Shown: one piece after another, positions 15,739 through 22,519 of the stretch
Layout: every line of letters begins with the position of its first letter
Position numbering within the stretch: the first letter of the stretch is position 1
Origin: Clostridiales bacterium
GTDB taxonomy: Bacteria > Bacillota > Clostridia > Christensenellales > Pumilibacteraceae
Reading direction: 5' to 3'
Assembly: GCA_022508405.1 (NCBI GenBank)
Contig: JAFLVI010000001.1
Location: 1 to 32,229, forward strand
DNA: 32,229 nt
Position numbers and translations under genes: made by a program
Notes under the pieces: model-generated
Databases searched by the model: none
What the model was told of the DNA's origin: nothing
The model's input: only the letters and a program-made list of their open reading frames with translations

Positions 15739-15749
15739 TGTGATATAAT
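15722..15749 (+). promoter_or_regulatory. Promoter inside the end of the MATE gene
   Basis: TTGACA (15722-15727), 16-bp spacer, TATAAT (15744-15749). A second TATAAT with an extended TGA is at 15829-15834, nearer the following gene but without a good -35. Confidence 0.65.
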
Positions 15750-15856
15750 ATAATAAGTCGCTATTATGGACAGAATTGTCAATACCGAAAAACGGTAAAG
15801 ACACAAAACAACCAATCTGTGATTGTGATATAATAGAAAGGCAGAGGTTAACCGTT

Positions 15857-16681
15857 ATGACGCGAAAGATAAGACTGACGTGGCTATTCCGCGCTATGGC
15901 AATCCCGCTTGCCGTGGGCGTTGTTTTTTTGCTTTGCGGCTTAAAGTTAAATATAAGGCCTTTGATGATAACAGGCATTGTCGTGTTTGTCGTGGGCACG
16001 GCGTGCGGCGTGGCAATAAAGATAATTTCCAGACATCCGCCGATAAAGCTTGTAAAGCGGTGGAAGGCATACATAGCGCTGAAAGAAGATCCGATCACCG
16101 ATTACGCCGCCGAACTGGATATGATCGACGGCAACTACCGCGCGGACAAGAGCAAGGACAAAAACATTTTCGACAAGCCCGTAATCAACGACGTACAGTC
16201 GTTTTGCGATTTTTCAGCACTGCAAAACGGAAAACTTTATTACGGATACCTTATGCGTGCCAACGAGAAGTTGTTTTTGCCGTCCGAAAATATCGACGAA
16301 GCTTTTCCCGCTATGCTTCTTTACAGCCGCGACGAGTACTACAAGGTTAATCCGCAAGAGCTTATAAAAATCGTTGACGCGCTTTACGCGGACAAGGATA
16401 ACAACTTTTTGCGCTACGAAACGCTGTACCATTTTAACGAGCTGCTGGACAAAGGCCTGACGGACGGCAGGGAAGTGTTTGTTACCGACGTGCTTGCTTG
16501 CCGCGCGCACCTGCCCATGGGAATGCTTGGGAACTTGCGCATTATTCCGATTATTGCCGACCCCGAAAAGAGCAAGTCTTGTTTTGTGGTGGATTGTAAG
16601 TACTGGACAAACAGGTTTATTCATGCTTATATCACCGCCGGCGTGGACGAACCAAATACCTTACCCAAAGACTCGGACTAA
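15857..16681 (+). CDS. Membrane-anchored protein, function unknown
   Basis: 274 aa. The track begins earlier (15776), but AGAGG (15844-15848) precedes ATG 15857, and MTRKIRLTWLF gives a normal positive-inside N-terminus. Two transmembrane helices lie at about 11-29 and 36-56, followed by a cytoplasmic or soluble region of about 215 aa with no family I recognise. The region is rich in aromatic and acidic residues (for example LYSRDEYYKVNPQEL). The next gene starts 15 nt after its stop with its own AAAGGTG, so the two are likely a unit. Confidence 0.82.
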   Translation: MTRKIRLTWLFRAMAIPLAVGVVFLLCGLKLNIRPLMITGIVVFVVGTACGVAIKIISRHPPIKLVKRWKAYIALKEDPITDYAAELDMIDGNYRADKSKDKNIFDKPVINDVQSFCDFSALQNGKLYYGYLMRANEKLFLPSENIDEAFPAMLLYSRDEYYKVNPQELIKIVDALYADKDNNFLRYETLYHFNELLDKGLTDGREVFVTDVLACRAHLPMGMLGNLRIIPIIADPEKSKSCFVVDCKYWTNRFIHAYITAGVDEPNTLPKDSD

Positions 16682-16696
16682 ATTAAAGGTGCGATT

Positions 16697-17005
16697 ATGA
16701 GAAAACTGACGGTAAAACGCAAGTGGAGCATTGTGGAGTGCTTTCCCAAAATCTATCTGTACGTGCAGTGCGAAAGAAAGCATTCCACACACAACGTAAA
16801 CGGAAATTACTTTATACGCATCCGCATCAAAAACGGCAAGACCGTCACGGCGGATATTACGGACGAGCCTACTATTATAATGATAGGCTCTAACACGGCA
16901 TACACTCCGTACACCGTCCCCGCGGGTACGGACGACGTTAACCTGCTTACAAAACCGCACTACAGTCCCGCAAAGGGCAACCCGTTCACTTTTGAGAAAT
17001 GTTAA
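16697..17005 (+). CDS. Small conserved-looking protein, function unknown
   Basis: 102 aa, no family recognised. AAAGGTG lies 7 nt before the ATG, which supports translation. It is basic in its first half (MRKLTVKRKWS) and looks beta-rich (YFIRIRIKNGKTVTADI), with no signal or membrane segment. It follows the preceding membrane protein by 15 nt in the same direction, so a joint role is plausible. Its stop TAA falls in the GTTAA that marks the left end of the inverted-repeat element at 17001-17190. Confidence 0.72.
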   Translation: MRKLTVKRKWSIVECFPKIYLYVQCERKHSTHNVNGNYFIRIRIKNGKTVTADITDEPTIIMIGSNTAYTPYTVPAGTDDVNLLTKPHYSPAKGNPFTFEKC

Positions 17006-17190
17006 TCGGCTGTCTGACGCCAAAAGCCCAAGCGCCGCATTTTTGGCTATTTTGCCCCGTATGTCGCTTGACGTACGGCAAGGGTACGCCTGCGCTCCAT
17101 AAGTGTCAAACTATCTCAAAACTTCGGTGCTTGGGACAAGCAAATAGGCGATATTTGCCACTGACACCTTTTGGCGCCGCCGCCGTTAAC
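17001..17190. repeat. 190-bp element with imperfect inverted ends
   Basis: The left end GTTAATCGG...GCCAAAAG (17001-17026) is mirrored at the right by CTTTTGGC...CCGTTAAC (17168-17190). CGCCAAAAG/CTTTTGGCG is a perfect 9-bp match. Smaller hairpins are inside (for example GGCGATATTTGCC). A 69-aa ORF spans it but has no ribosome binding site. It could be a MITE-like repeat or a structured RNA. Confidence 0.5.
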
Positions 17191-17232
17191 ATAATGCGAT
17201 TTTGTTAACGATTTTTGCACGGAAACTGTCCT

Positions 17233-17784
17233 ATGGAACGAAAATTTAAAGGGAAAAGCCTGTTCGCGTTTCCGCCCGACTACACCGTTGTGGATATAGA
17301 AACAAACGGAATGGGGGATTTTTGCGAGATTATAGAAGTGTCGGCGCTTAAATGCCGCAACTTTGAAGTTGCGGACTCCTTTTGTTCGCTTATAAAACCG
17401 TCCGCGCCGATAGGGTGGTTTATTACCAATCTTACCGGCATAACGGACGAAATGGTGTCGGATGCGCCCGAAGTACAAAGCGTTTTGCAGGAGTTTTACG
17501 ACTTTGTGGGTGATGATATAATCATAGGACACAACGTAAACTTTGACGTGAATATGCTGTACGACAAGCTGTGGCTGCACAATGGGCTTGTGCTTGACAA
17601 TTCCTTTGTGGACACGCTTCGCCTTGCGCGAAAAGCTCTGCCCACGCTTTATAACCACAAGCTGGCTACCGTTGCCCAATACTACGGCATTGATACACGC
17701 GGCGCACACCGCGCGTTGAGAGATTGCGAGATTTGCAACTCCTGTTATATAAGCCTAAAAAGGGAACTGCAAAAAAATTTGTAA
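17233..17784 (+). CDS. DnaQ-like DEDDh 3'-5' exonuclease
   Basis: 183 aa. The exonuclease motifs are present in order: VVDIETNG (ExoI), IIGHNVNFDVNML (ExoII) and HRALRDCEI (ExoIII, His and Asp). This fold is found in the DNA polymerase III epsilon subunit, PolC proofreading domains and stand-alone DNA or RNA exonucleases. With no polymerase or helicase domain it is a free-standing enzyme. The track starts at TTG 17215, but ATG 17233 has a weak GGAAA at 17221-17225 and fits better. The next unit has its own promoter. Confidence 0.9.
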   Translation: MERKFKGKSLFAFPPDYTVVDIETNGMGDFCEIIEVSALKCRNFEVADSFCSLIKPSAPIGWFITNLTGITDEMVSDAPEVQSVLQEFYDFVGDDIIIGHNVNFDVNMLYDKLWLHNGLVLDNSFVDTLRLARKALPTLYNHKLATVAQYYGIDTRGAHRALRDCEICNSCYISLKRELQKNL

Positions 17785-17801
17785 AATTTTGTAAAAAACT
17801 G

Positions 17802-17830
17802 TTGACAATACCGATTGTATTGTATATACT
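17802..17830 (+). promoter_or_regulatory. Promoter of the SmtB/CzrA-type repressor gene
   Basis: TTGACA (17802-17807), 17-bp spacer, TATACT (17825-17830). The operator-like sequence at 17838-17862 begins where transcription should start, a good position for autorepression. Confidence 0.88.
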
Positions 17831-17837
17831 TATATTG

Positions 17838-17862
17838 AACAGTTGAAAGATTGTTCAAATAT
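17838..17862. promoter_or_regulatory. Metal-repressor operator, copy 1
   Basis: TTGAAAGATTGTTCAA (17843-17858) is a dyad inside AACAGTTGAAAGATT..., and TTGAACA/TGTTCAA forms a wider one. The same pattern recurs at 18275-18298 before the HMA gene, as expected for an ArsR/SmtB regulon. Confidence 0.72.
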
Positions 17863-17874
17863 TGGAGGCCAAAC

Positions 17875-18216
17875 ATGGCGGAGAATATTAAAAGTACGGA
17901 CGCGATAGAGAATATAAAAAGCAAATTGCCGCCCGACGACGTGATATACGACCTTGCGGATTTGTTTAAGATGTTCGGCGATTCCACGCGCGCAAAGATT
18001 CTGCAATGCTTGCAAATCAGCGACCTAAACGTGGGGGAGATAGCCGACGTTTTGGGCATGAGTATATCGGCTGTTTCGCACCAACTGCGCGTGCTGCGTG
18101 CCGCAAAGCTTGTAAGAGGCACCAAAGAAGGCAAGGAAGTAAAGTATTCGCTGGACGACGATCACGTAACAAAAATCTTGGAATACGGCTTGACGCACGT
18201 AAACGAGGATAAGTAA
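17875..18216 (+). CDS. SmtB/CzrA-type zinc-responsive repressor (ArsR family)
   Basis: 113 aa. Winged-helix core DLFKMFGDSTRAKILQCL and recognition helix in GMSISAVSHQLRVLRAAKLV. The C-terminal helix has Asp95-x-His97-x10-His108-x2-Glu111, exactly the alpha-5 metal site of SmtB and CzrA, so it should sense Zn(II) or a similar ion. The Cys-based alpha-3N site is absent, arguing against a Cd/Pb CadC type. These proteins repress efflux genes until metal binds. The track's earlier TTG is rejected because GGAGG lies 6 nt before ATG 17875. A terminator (18229-18266) follows, so the efflux genes are a separate unit with a matching operator. Confidence 0.95.
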   Translation: MAENIKSTDAIENIKSKLPPDDVIYDLADLFKMFGDSTRAKILQCLQISDLNVGEIADVLGMSISAVSHQLRVLRAAKLVRGTKEGKEVKYSLDDDHVTKILEYGLTHVNEDK

Positions 18217-18228
18217 AATACTTAATCG

Positions 18229-18266
18229 ACAGGGACAAATTAAGTCAATGTAAATCCCTGTTTTTT
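18229..18266 (+). terminator. Terminator after the repressor gene
   Basis: ACAGGGA (18229-18235) pairs with TCCCTGT (18255-18261), followed by a T run to 18266. CTTAAT/ATTAAG nearby may form an alternative hairpin. Confidence 0.75.
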
Positions 18267-18274
18267 AACGGACA

Positions 18275-18310
18275 ACAGTTGAACGATTACTCAATAATAA
18301 AAACGTTCAA
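18275..18310. promoter_or_regulatory. Metal-repressor operator, copy 2
   Basis: ACAGTTGAACGATTACTCAA aligns with copy 1 (ACAGTTGAAAGATTGTTCAA) with few differences. A wider dyad, TTGAACG (18279-18285) and CGTTCAA (18304-18310), surrounds it. It lies just upstream of the HMA gene; I cannot place the promoter core with confidence. Confidence 0.7.
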
Positions 18311-18340
18311 TAATCATATTTAAACTTTGGGAGTGTTATT

Positions 18341-18559
18341 ATGAAAAAGGTTTTTAAACTTCAGGACTTGGAATGTGCAAACTGCGCCGCAAAGATGGAG
18401 CAGGCTATTGCCAAAATCGACGGCGTGACTTTTGCCAACGTCAATTTTATGACGCAAAAGCTGACCATAGAAGCGGACGAGAGCGCTATGGACGACATTG
18501 TCAAACAGGCCGCCAAAATCTGCAAAAAGATAGAACCGGACTGCAGGATAGTAATGTAA
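18341..18559 (+). CDS. Stand-alone heavy-metal-associated (HMA) domain protein
   Basis: 72 aa, one HMA domain with the metal-binding motif CANC at residues 12-15 (LECANCAAKMEQAI) and the usual ferredoxin-like length. Such proteins bind soft metals and hand them to P1B ATPases. GGGAG lies before the ATG. The ATPase gene follows 62 nt later and lacks its own N-terminal HMA, so this looks like that domain as a separate polypeptide. The acidic Glu before CANC is of the type seen in Zn/Cd domains more than in copper chaperones; that is a weak argument. Confidence 0.92.
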   Translation: MKKVFKLQDLECANCAAKMEQAIAKIDGVTFANVNFMTQKLTIEADESAMDDIVKQAAKICKKIEPDCRIVM

Positions 18560-18621
18560 TTCGGAATTCGGAATTGAAAATACGGTTAGGATTTTAGGCG
18601 CGTTATCGCGACTTCATTTTT

Positions 18622-20562
18622 ATGACAAGACGCCAAAGGAAAAATTTAATACGCATACTTGCTTCGCTCGGCGCGTTTGCGGTGATATTTATTGTCGACA
18701 AGATAGTCGGGCTTGACGGCGTGTTTGACAGTCGCTACGGATTTTTGTTTCCGTTTGCGCTGTATCTGTGCGTGTACATCGTCATCGGATACGACGTGCT
18801 GTGGAAGGCTGTGCGTAACATAGCGCACGGACAGGTGTTTGACGAAAACTTACTTATGGGCATTGCAACGCTGGGCGCGTTTGCGCTTGCGCTCTACCGC
18901 GGCGCTACGGGACTGGAAATAGAAGGCTTTGACGAAGCGTGCGCCGTATTGTTGTTCTATCAGGTGGGCGAGTGGTTCCAGTCCTACGCTACGGGACGGT
19001 CGCGCAATTCGATTGCTTCGCTCATGGATATTCGCCCCGATTACGCCAATGTTGTGCGTGACGGCGGAGCGGTGTGCGTTGACCCCAGCGAAGTGCAAGT
19101 CGGCGAAACGATAGTGGTTAGCCCCGGGGAAAAAGTGCCGTTGGACGGCGTTGTTGTCAGTGGCGCGACTACTCTCGACACCAAGGCACTTACGGGCGAA
19201 TCTCTGCCGCGCGACGTCTCCGAGGGCGGCGAGATAATAAGCGGCTGCGTCAACCTTACTTCCCAAATAGAAGTGCGAGTGACTAAGGCGTTTTACGACA
19301 GCACGGTAAGTAAAATACTCGACCTTGTGGAAAACGCGTCGTCGCAAAAATCCAAGGCGGAAAACTTTATTACCAAGTTTGCAAGGTTCTATACTCCCGC
19401 GGTGGTCGGTGTGGCAGTGCTGCTGGCGGTAATCTTCGGCGCGGTTACTTCCGATTGGTCTACCGGCGCGTACCGCGCGCTCAGCTTTCTTGTTGTGTCC
19501 TGCCCGTGCGCGCTTGTCATATCCATTCCGCTGTCGTTTTTTGCGGGAATCGGCGCGGCGTCACGGTACGGCATACTGATTAAAGGCTCCAACTATTTGG
19601 AAAAGTTTAACAAAGCCAATATATTTGTGTTTGACAAAACGGGTACGCTCACCAAGGGCAATTTTGCCGTTACTTCGGTTTCGCCCGAAAGCGACAGAGA
19701 AAAAATTTTGTATCTTGCCGCGATCGCGGAGCGCGACTCGGTTCACCCGATAGCGCAATCCATTGTATCCGCATACGGAAAAGATGTGCCCAGCGGTTAC
19801 GTACTTACCAATGTTGCCGGCGCGGGCGTTATGGCCGAAAACGGCAATGATGTAATTCTGTGCGGCAACGAAAAGCTTATGGCGCAAAACGGTATAGAGT
19901 TTGCGGCAGTCGCCGACACGGGAACCGTGGTGTATGTGGCGCACAACGGAAAGTACGTCGGGTCGTTGCTCATTGCCGACGAGATTAAGGACGAGACTAA
20001 GCAGGTGATAGGCGAGCTAAACGGCATGGGCTGTAAGACCGTAATGCTTACGGGCGACAATGAGAGTACGGCTAAAAGCGTTGCAGGTCAAATCGGACTC
20101 ACTTCTTACAAGGCGTCGTTGTTGCCGCAGAACAAGGTGTCGGAAGTGGAGTCTATGCTTGCCGCAAAAGAAAAGAGCGACGCGCTGTGCTTTGTGGGCG
20201 ACGGCATTAACGACGCGCCCGTGCTTATGCGATCGGATATAGGAATAGCCATGGGCGGCGTGGGGAGCGACGCGGCAATCGAAGCTTCCGATATTGTTTT
20301 GATGAAGGACGACCTAAATGGTATTTCGCTTGCCAAGCGCATTGCCAAAAAAACCATGACGATAGTCAGAGAGAACATAGCGTTTTCCCTGATTGTAAAG
20401 CTAGCCATACTCGTGCTTTCCGCACTTGGCATTACCAATATGTGGGTGGCGGTGTTCGGCGATGTGGGCGTAGCCGTCATAGCCATACTCAACGCTATGC
20501 GAGTTAACGGTAAATACGGTGTAGAAAAAAACTTGAAAGAAAAATCGAAATCGAAAGCTTAA
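18622..20562 (+). CDS. P1B-type Zn/Cd/Pb-exporting ATPase
   Basis: 646 aa. ATP-driven exporter with phosphatase motif TGES (191-194), membrane metal site CPC (294-296, VVSCPCALVIS), phosphorylated Asp338 in DKTGT, the His375-Pro pair (SVHPIAQS) and GDGINDAP. The last helices carry the Lys (LIVKLAIL) and Asp (FGDVGVAV) that mark the Zn/Cd/Pb subgroup (ZntA/CadA). The N-terminal HMA domain is missing and occurs as the preceding gene. The start lacks a good ribosome binding site. The gap before it contains the AATTCGG repeat and a CGCG hairpin, so translation may be weak or the true start uncertain. Its stop overlaps the convergent Nudix gene by 4 bp. Confidence 0.95.
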   Translation: MTRRQRKNLIRILASLGAFAVIFIVDKIVGLDGVFDSRYGFLFPFALYLCVYIVIGYDVLWKAVRNIAHGQVFDENLLMGIATLGAFALALYRGATGLEIEGFDEACAVLLFYQVGEWFQSYATGRSRNSIASLMDIRPDYANVVRDGGAVCVDPSEVQVGETIVVSPGEKVPLDGVVVSGATTLDTKALTGESLPRDVSEGGEIISGCVNLTSQIEVRVTKAFYDSTVSKILDLVENASSQKSKAENFITKFARFYTPAVVGVAVLLAVIFGAVTSDWSTGAYRALSFLVVSCPCALVISIPLSFFAGIGAASRYGILIKGSNYLEKFNKANIFVFDKTGTLTKGNFAVTSVSPESDREKILYLAAIAERDSVHPIAQSIVSAYGKDVPSGYVLTNVAGAGVMAENGNDVILCGNEKLMAQNGIEFAAVADTGTVVYVAHNGKYVGSLLIADEIKDETKQVIGELNGMGCKTVMLTGDNESTAKSVAGQIGLTSYKASLLPQNKVSEVESMLAAKEKSDALCFVGDGINDAPVLMRSDIGIAMGGVGSDAAIEASDIVLMKDDLNGISLAKRIAKKTMTIVRENIAFSLIVKLAILVLSALGITNMWVAVFGDVGVAVIAILNAMRVNGKYGVEKNLKEKSKSKA

Positions 20563-21041
20563 TTTAATTCCGCAATGAATTGCTGCATTCTTTCGGTTAA
20601 AAGCCCGTCTTTCATGTTTATCAAGTCTGCTTGGCTTACCCACTTGTATGCTATTGTTTCGCCTTGTTGCAGCGTTATGCTGTCTTTTGCGCAGTCTGTG
20701 ATACAAAGAAATTCCACGTAAATGGAATGGTTGGCGTTGTCTACCACACAGCCAACTTGCGTGAGATTGGAAGAATCAATGCCTGTTTCTTCCAAAAGCT
20801 CTCTTTTTGCGCACTCTAAAGGTTTTTCGCCGAGTAGCGCCGAGCCACCCGCGGTCGCTTCCCACATACCGCCGTAGGCTTTGCGCAAATCCCGTTGCAT
20901 AAGCAAGTACGTTCCGTCGGTGTGCTTCACCAGAATATCGCAAACAAGATGGAACACTCCGTCCGGAATGTCTTGTCCGCGCACAAGCGTCATGTTTTCT
21001 ATTTTGTTTAAATTCGCATCATACCCGTCCCAAATTTCCAT
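20559..21041 (-). CDS. Nudix hydrolase
   Basis: 160 aa. The Nudix box fits G-x5-E-x7-REUxEExGU: GSALLGE followed by RELLEETGI, at about residues 71-93. These enzymes hydrolyse nucleoside diphosphate-linked compounds; the N-terminus (MEIWDGYDANLN) resembles isopentenyl-diphosphate-isomerase-like or YfcD-like Nudix proteins, but the substrate is not readable. The track starts at 21143; GGAG 7 nt before ATG 21041 supports the shorter form. It converges on the ATPase gene with a 4-bp stop overlap and no terminator between them. Confidence 0.92.
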   Translation of the reverse strand: MEIWDGYDANLNKIENMTLVRGQDIPDGVFHLVCDILVKHTDGTYLLMQRDLRKAYGGMWEATAGGSALLGEKPLECAKRELLEETGIDSSNLTQVGCVVDNANHSIYVEFLCITDCAKDSITLQQGETIAYKWVSQADLINMKDGLLTERMQQFIAELN

Positions 21042-21252
21042 CGCGATACTCCGATTACCATAATGTGTATTGAAAATGATTATAACATAAATGTACTGAT
21101 AAGGCAAGGGCGCGGACTGATATATCACACAAAGATAATACACGCAGATAGCGCGCTAGTCGAGTTTTGCAAACTATTTATGTGCTCAAGATATAATGGC
21201 ATATTTTGAGAATCTTTTTCCGACTTCATCTTTGTCAATTTTACGCTAAAGT

Positions 21253-21286
21253 AAAAAAGTAACGGCGAAAACAAAAAAGTAACGGC
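21253..21286. repeat. Two direct repeats upstream of the XRE gene
   Basis: AAAAAAGTAACGGC occurs at 21253-21266 and 21273-21286, exactly 20 bp apart (about two helical turns). It ends 9 bp before the promoter. This spacing suits a DNA-binding protein. Confidence 0.6.
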
Positions 21287-21294
21287 ATACTGTA

Positions 21295-21324
21295 TTTACT
21301 TTTTTTAGGCAGTTATGATACAAT
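21295..21324 (+). promoter_or_regulatory. Promoter of the membrane XRE regulator
   Basis: TTTACT (21295-21300) or TTACTT (21296-21301), then TACAAT (21319-21324) with an extended TGA. Start near 21331, with AAGGAGG before ATG 21351. Confidence 0.65.
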
Positions 21325-21350
21325 TTCTATAAACTAAAAAGGAGGCAGTT

Positions 21351-22184
21351 ATGCAGTTTAGCGAAAAGCTTAAAGAATTACGTGCTCAAAAAGGCGTGTC
21401 GCAATCCGAGCTTGCCGAAAAAATTTACGTAAGCCGTAGCGCCGTAGCCAAATGGGAAAATGGTTGGGGATTGCCAAGTAACGAGTCGCTTGGGTTGCTT
21501 TCCGAATACTTCGGCGTGAGCAAGGAAGAATTGTATTCGGACGAACCCACCGAAAATGTTATAGTACAAAAGAACAAAGTAATATCGCACTCGCGCAAGT
21601 TGATAATTATAATTTCAACCGTGTGCGCTGTGGCATTAACCGCAATCATAGTTTTGTCTTTGGTTTTCGGCCTTAAATCTTCCGCACCTGCTAAGCCCGT
21701 CACGCCCAACCGCGATGTAAAAGAATTTACGCCTACCAAAATCAAAGGCACGTTGTATGGCGGCGCACAGTATGACCACGACGAAGGGTGTTGGACTACG
21801 CCGCATGAGGAGTGGAAGCGAAGGGGCTACAGAGATTTGGCGGCATCGGGTGAACAACTCTATTGGGAAAAGTATACGTTTACCACGGGTGACGAGCTTG
21901 CTATGATTGTAAGGTTCGATCCATACCGTATTGACGTCATTAGGGATTACTGGATTAACGCAGCGTGTGTGGGGTTAAAATATAACAGCGATGTCTTTGA
22001 TATTGTTCGCGCAGGCGCCGAGGATGAATGTGAACACGGCGAATATAACCCGATATATTTGATTACAGTAAAAAAACCTTGCCAAAACGAGGAGATTGTT
22101 TTGTACATAGTAATGCCCGGAATGGAAATAACCAAAGACTCCAAGCCGTCGAGTAAGCTTATCATAACCGTCTTGCCGAGCTAA
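21351..22184 (+). CDS. Membrane-anchored XRE-family regulator
   Basis: 277 aa. The N-terminal helix-turn-helix of the Cro/C1 type spans about 5-62 (LKELRAQKGVSQSELAEKIYVSRSAVAKWENG). A single transmembrane helix follows at 84-107, then an extracytoplasmic domain of about 165 aa with several Cys and aromatic residues and no family I recognise. The arrangement suggests signal sensing outside coupled to DNA binding inside. A strong AAGGAGG precedes the ATG, and two 14-bp direct repeats lie just upstream of the promoter and could be its own sites. It is followed by a bidirectional terminator. Confidence 0.9.
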   Translation: MQFSEKLKELRAQKGVSQSELAEKIYVSRSAVAKWENGWGLPSNESLGLLSEYFGVSKEELYSDEPTENVIVQKNKVISHSRKLIIIISTVCAVALTAIIVLSLVFGLKSSAPAKPVTPNRDVKEFTPTKIKGTLYGGAQYDHDEGCWTTPHEEWKRRGYRDLAASGEQLYWEKYTFTTGDELAMIVRFDPYRIDVIRDYWINAACVGLKYNSDVFDIVRAGAEDECEHGEYNPIYLITVKKPCQNEEIVLYIVMPGMEITKDSKPSSKLIITVLPS

Positions 22185-22262
22185 GAAACCGCATAAACTC
22201 ATTAAGCAAACAGTGAATACCAAAAGCATATTTTGTGTACGGCGCATTACTCATTCCACGAT

Positions 22263-22309
22263 TGCACCACCAAAAAAACACGCACAAGGCGTGTTTTTTT
22301 GGTGGTGCA
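22263..22309. terminator. Bidirectional terminator fused to the tRNA 3' end (21-bp perfect hairpin)
   Basis: TGCACCACC-A7-CACGC (22263-22283) pairs exactly with GCGTG-T7-GGTGGTGCA (22289-22309), loop ACAAG. The inner CACGC/GCGTG with A7/T7 is a bidirectional terminator. The outer 7 bases on the right (22303-22309) belong to the tRNA 3' end including CCA. Confidence 0.92.
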
Positions 22310-22379
22310 CCCAAAGAGACTCGAACTCCCAACCTTCTGGTCCGTAGCCAGACGCTCTATCCAATTGCGCTATGAGTGC
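22303..22379 (-). tRNA. tRNA-Arg (anticodon ACG)
   Basis: 77 nt with encoded CCA. The acceptor stem is GCACTCA/TGGGTGC. The anticodon arm TCTGG-CTACGGA-CCAGA gives anticodon ACG, which reads CGU and, as inosine, CGC and CGA. The T arm contains GTTCGAGTC. All cloverleaf arms pair. It has its own promoter (22461-22489) and a terminator beginning at its 3' end. Confidence 0.97.
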
Positions 22380-22460
22380 ATAAATTATTTAGTTGTTGTG
22401 TAAGCAATGTACATATTTTGCGCTAAAGCGCATCATTTGTTATTCTTGCTTACGGTGATT

Positions 22461-22489
22461 ATTATAAACCACACATTGCGCTTTGTCAA
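22461..22489 (-). promoter_or_regulatory. Consensus promoter of tRNA-Arg
   Basis: On the - strand TTGACA (22489-22484), 17-bp spacer, TATAAT (22466-22461), both perfect. A 5' leader of about 75 nt contains a TGCGC/GCGCA hairpin near 22420-22433. Confidence 0.93.
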
Positions 22490-22519
22490 GCGTTGTGACG
22501 CGGTTAATTTAAATTCGTT

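Noticed and set aside
15031-16098. 355-aa antisense ORF on the - strand
   Set aside because: Shadow of the MATE and following genes; the low-complexity His/Asn/Arg-rich content is typical of antisense frames. The same applies to 3018-3959 and 840-1415.
16999-17208. 69-aa ORF over the inverted-repeat element
   Set aside because: It overlaps the end of the previous gene and lacks a ribosome binding site; the inverted-repeat layout explains the sequence better. It might be a repeat-borne pseudo-ORF.
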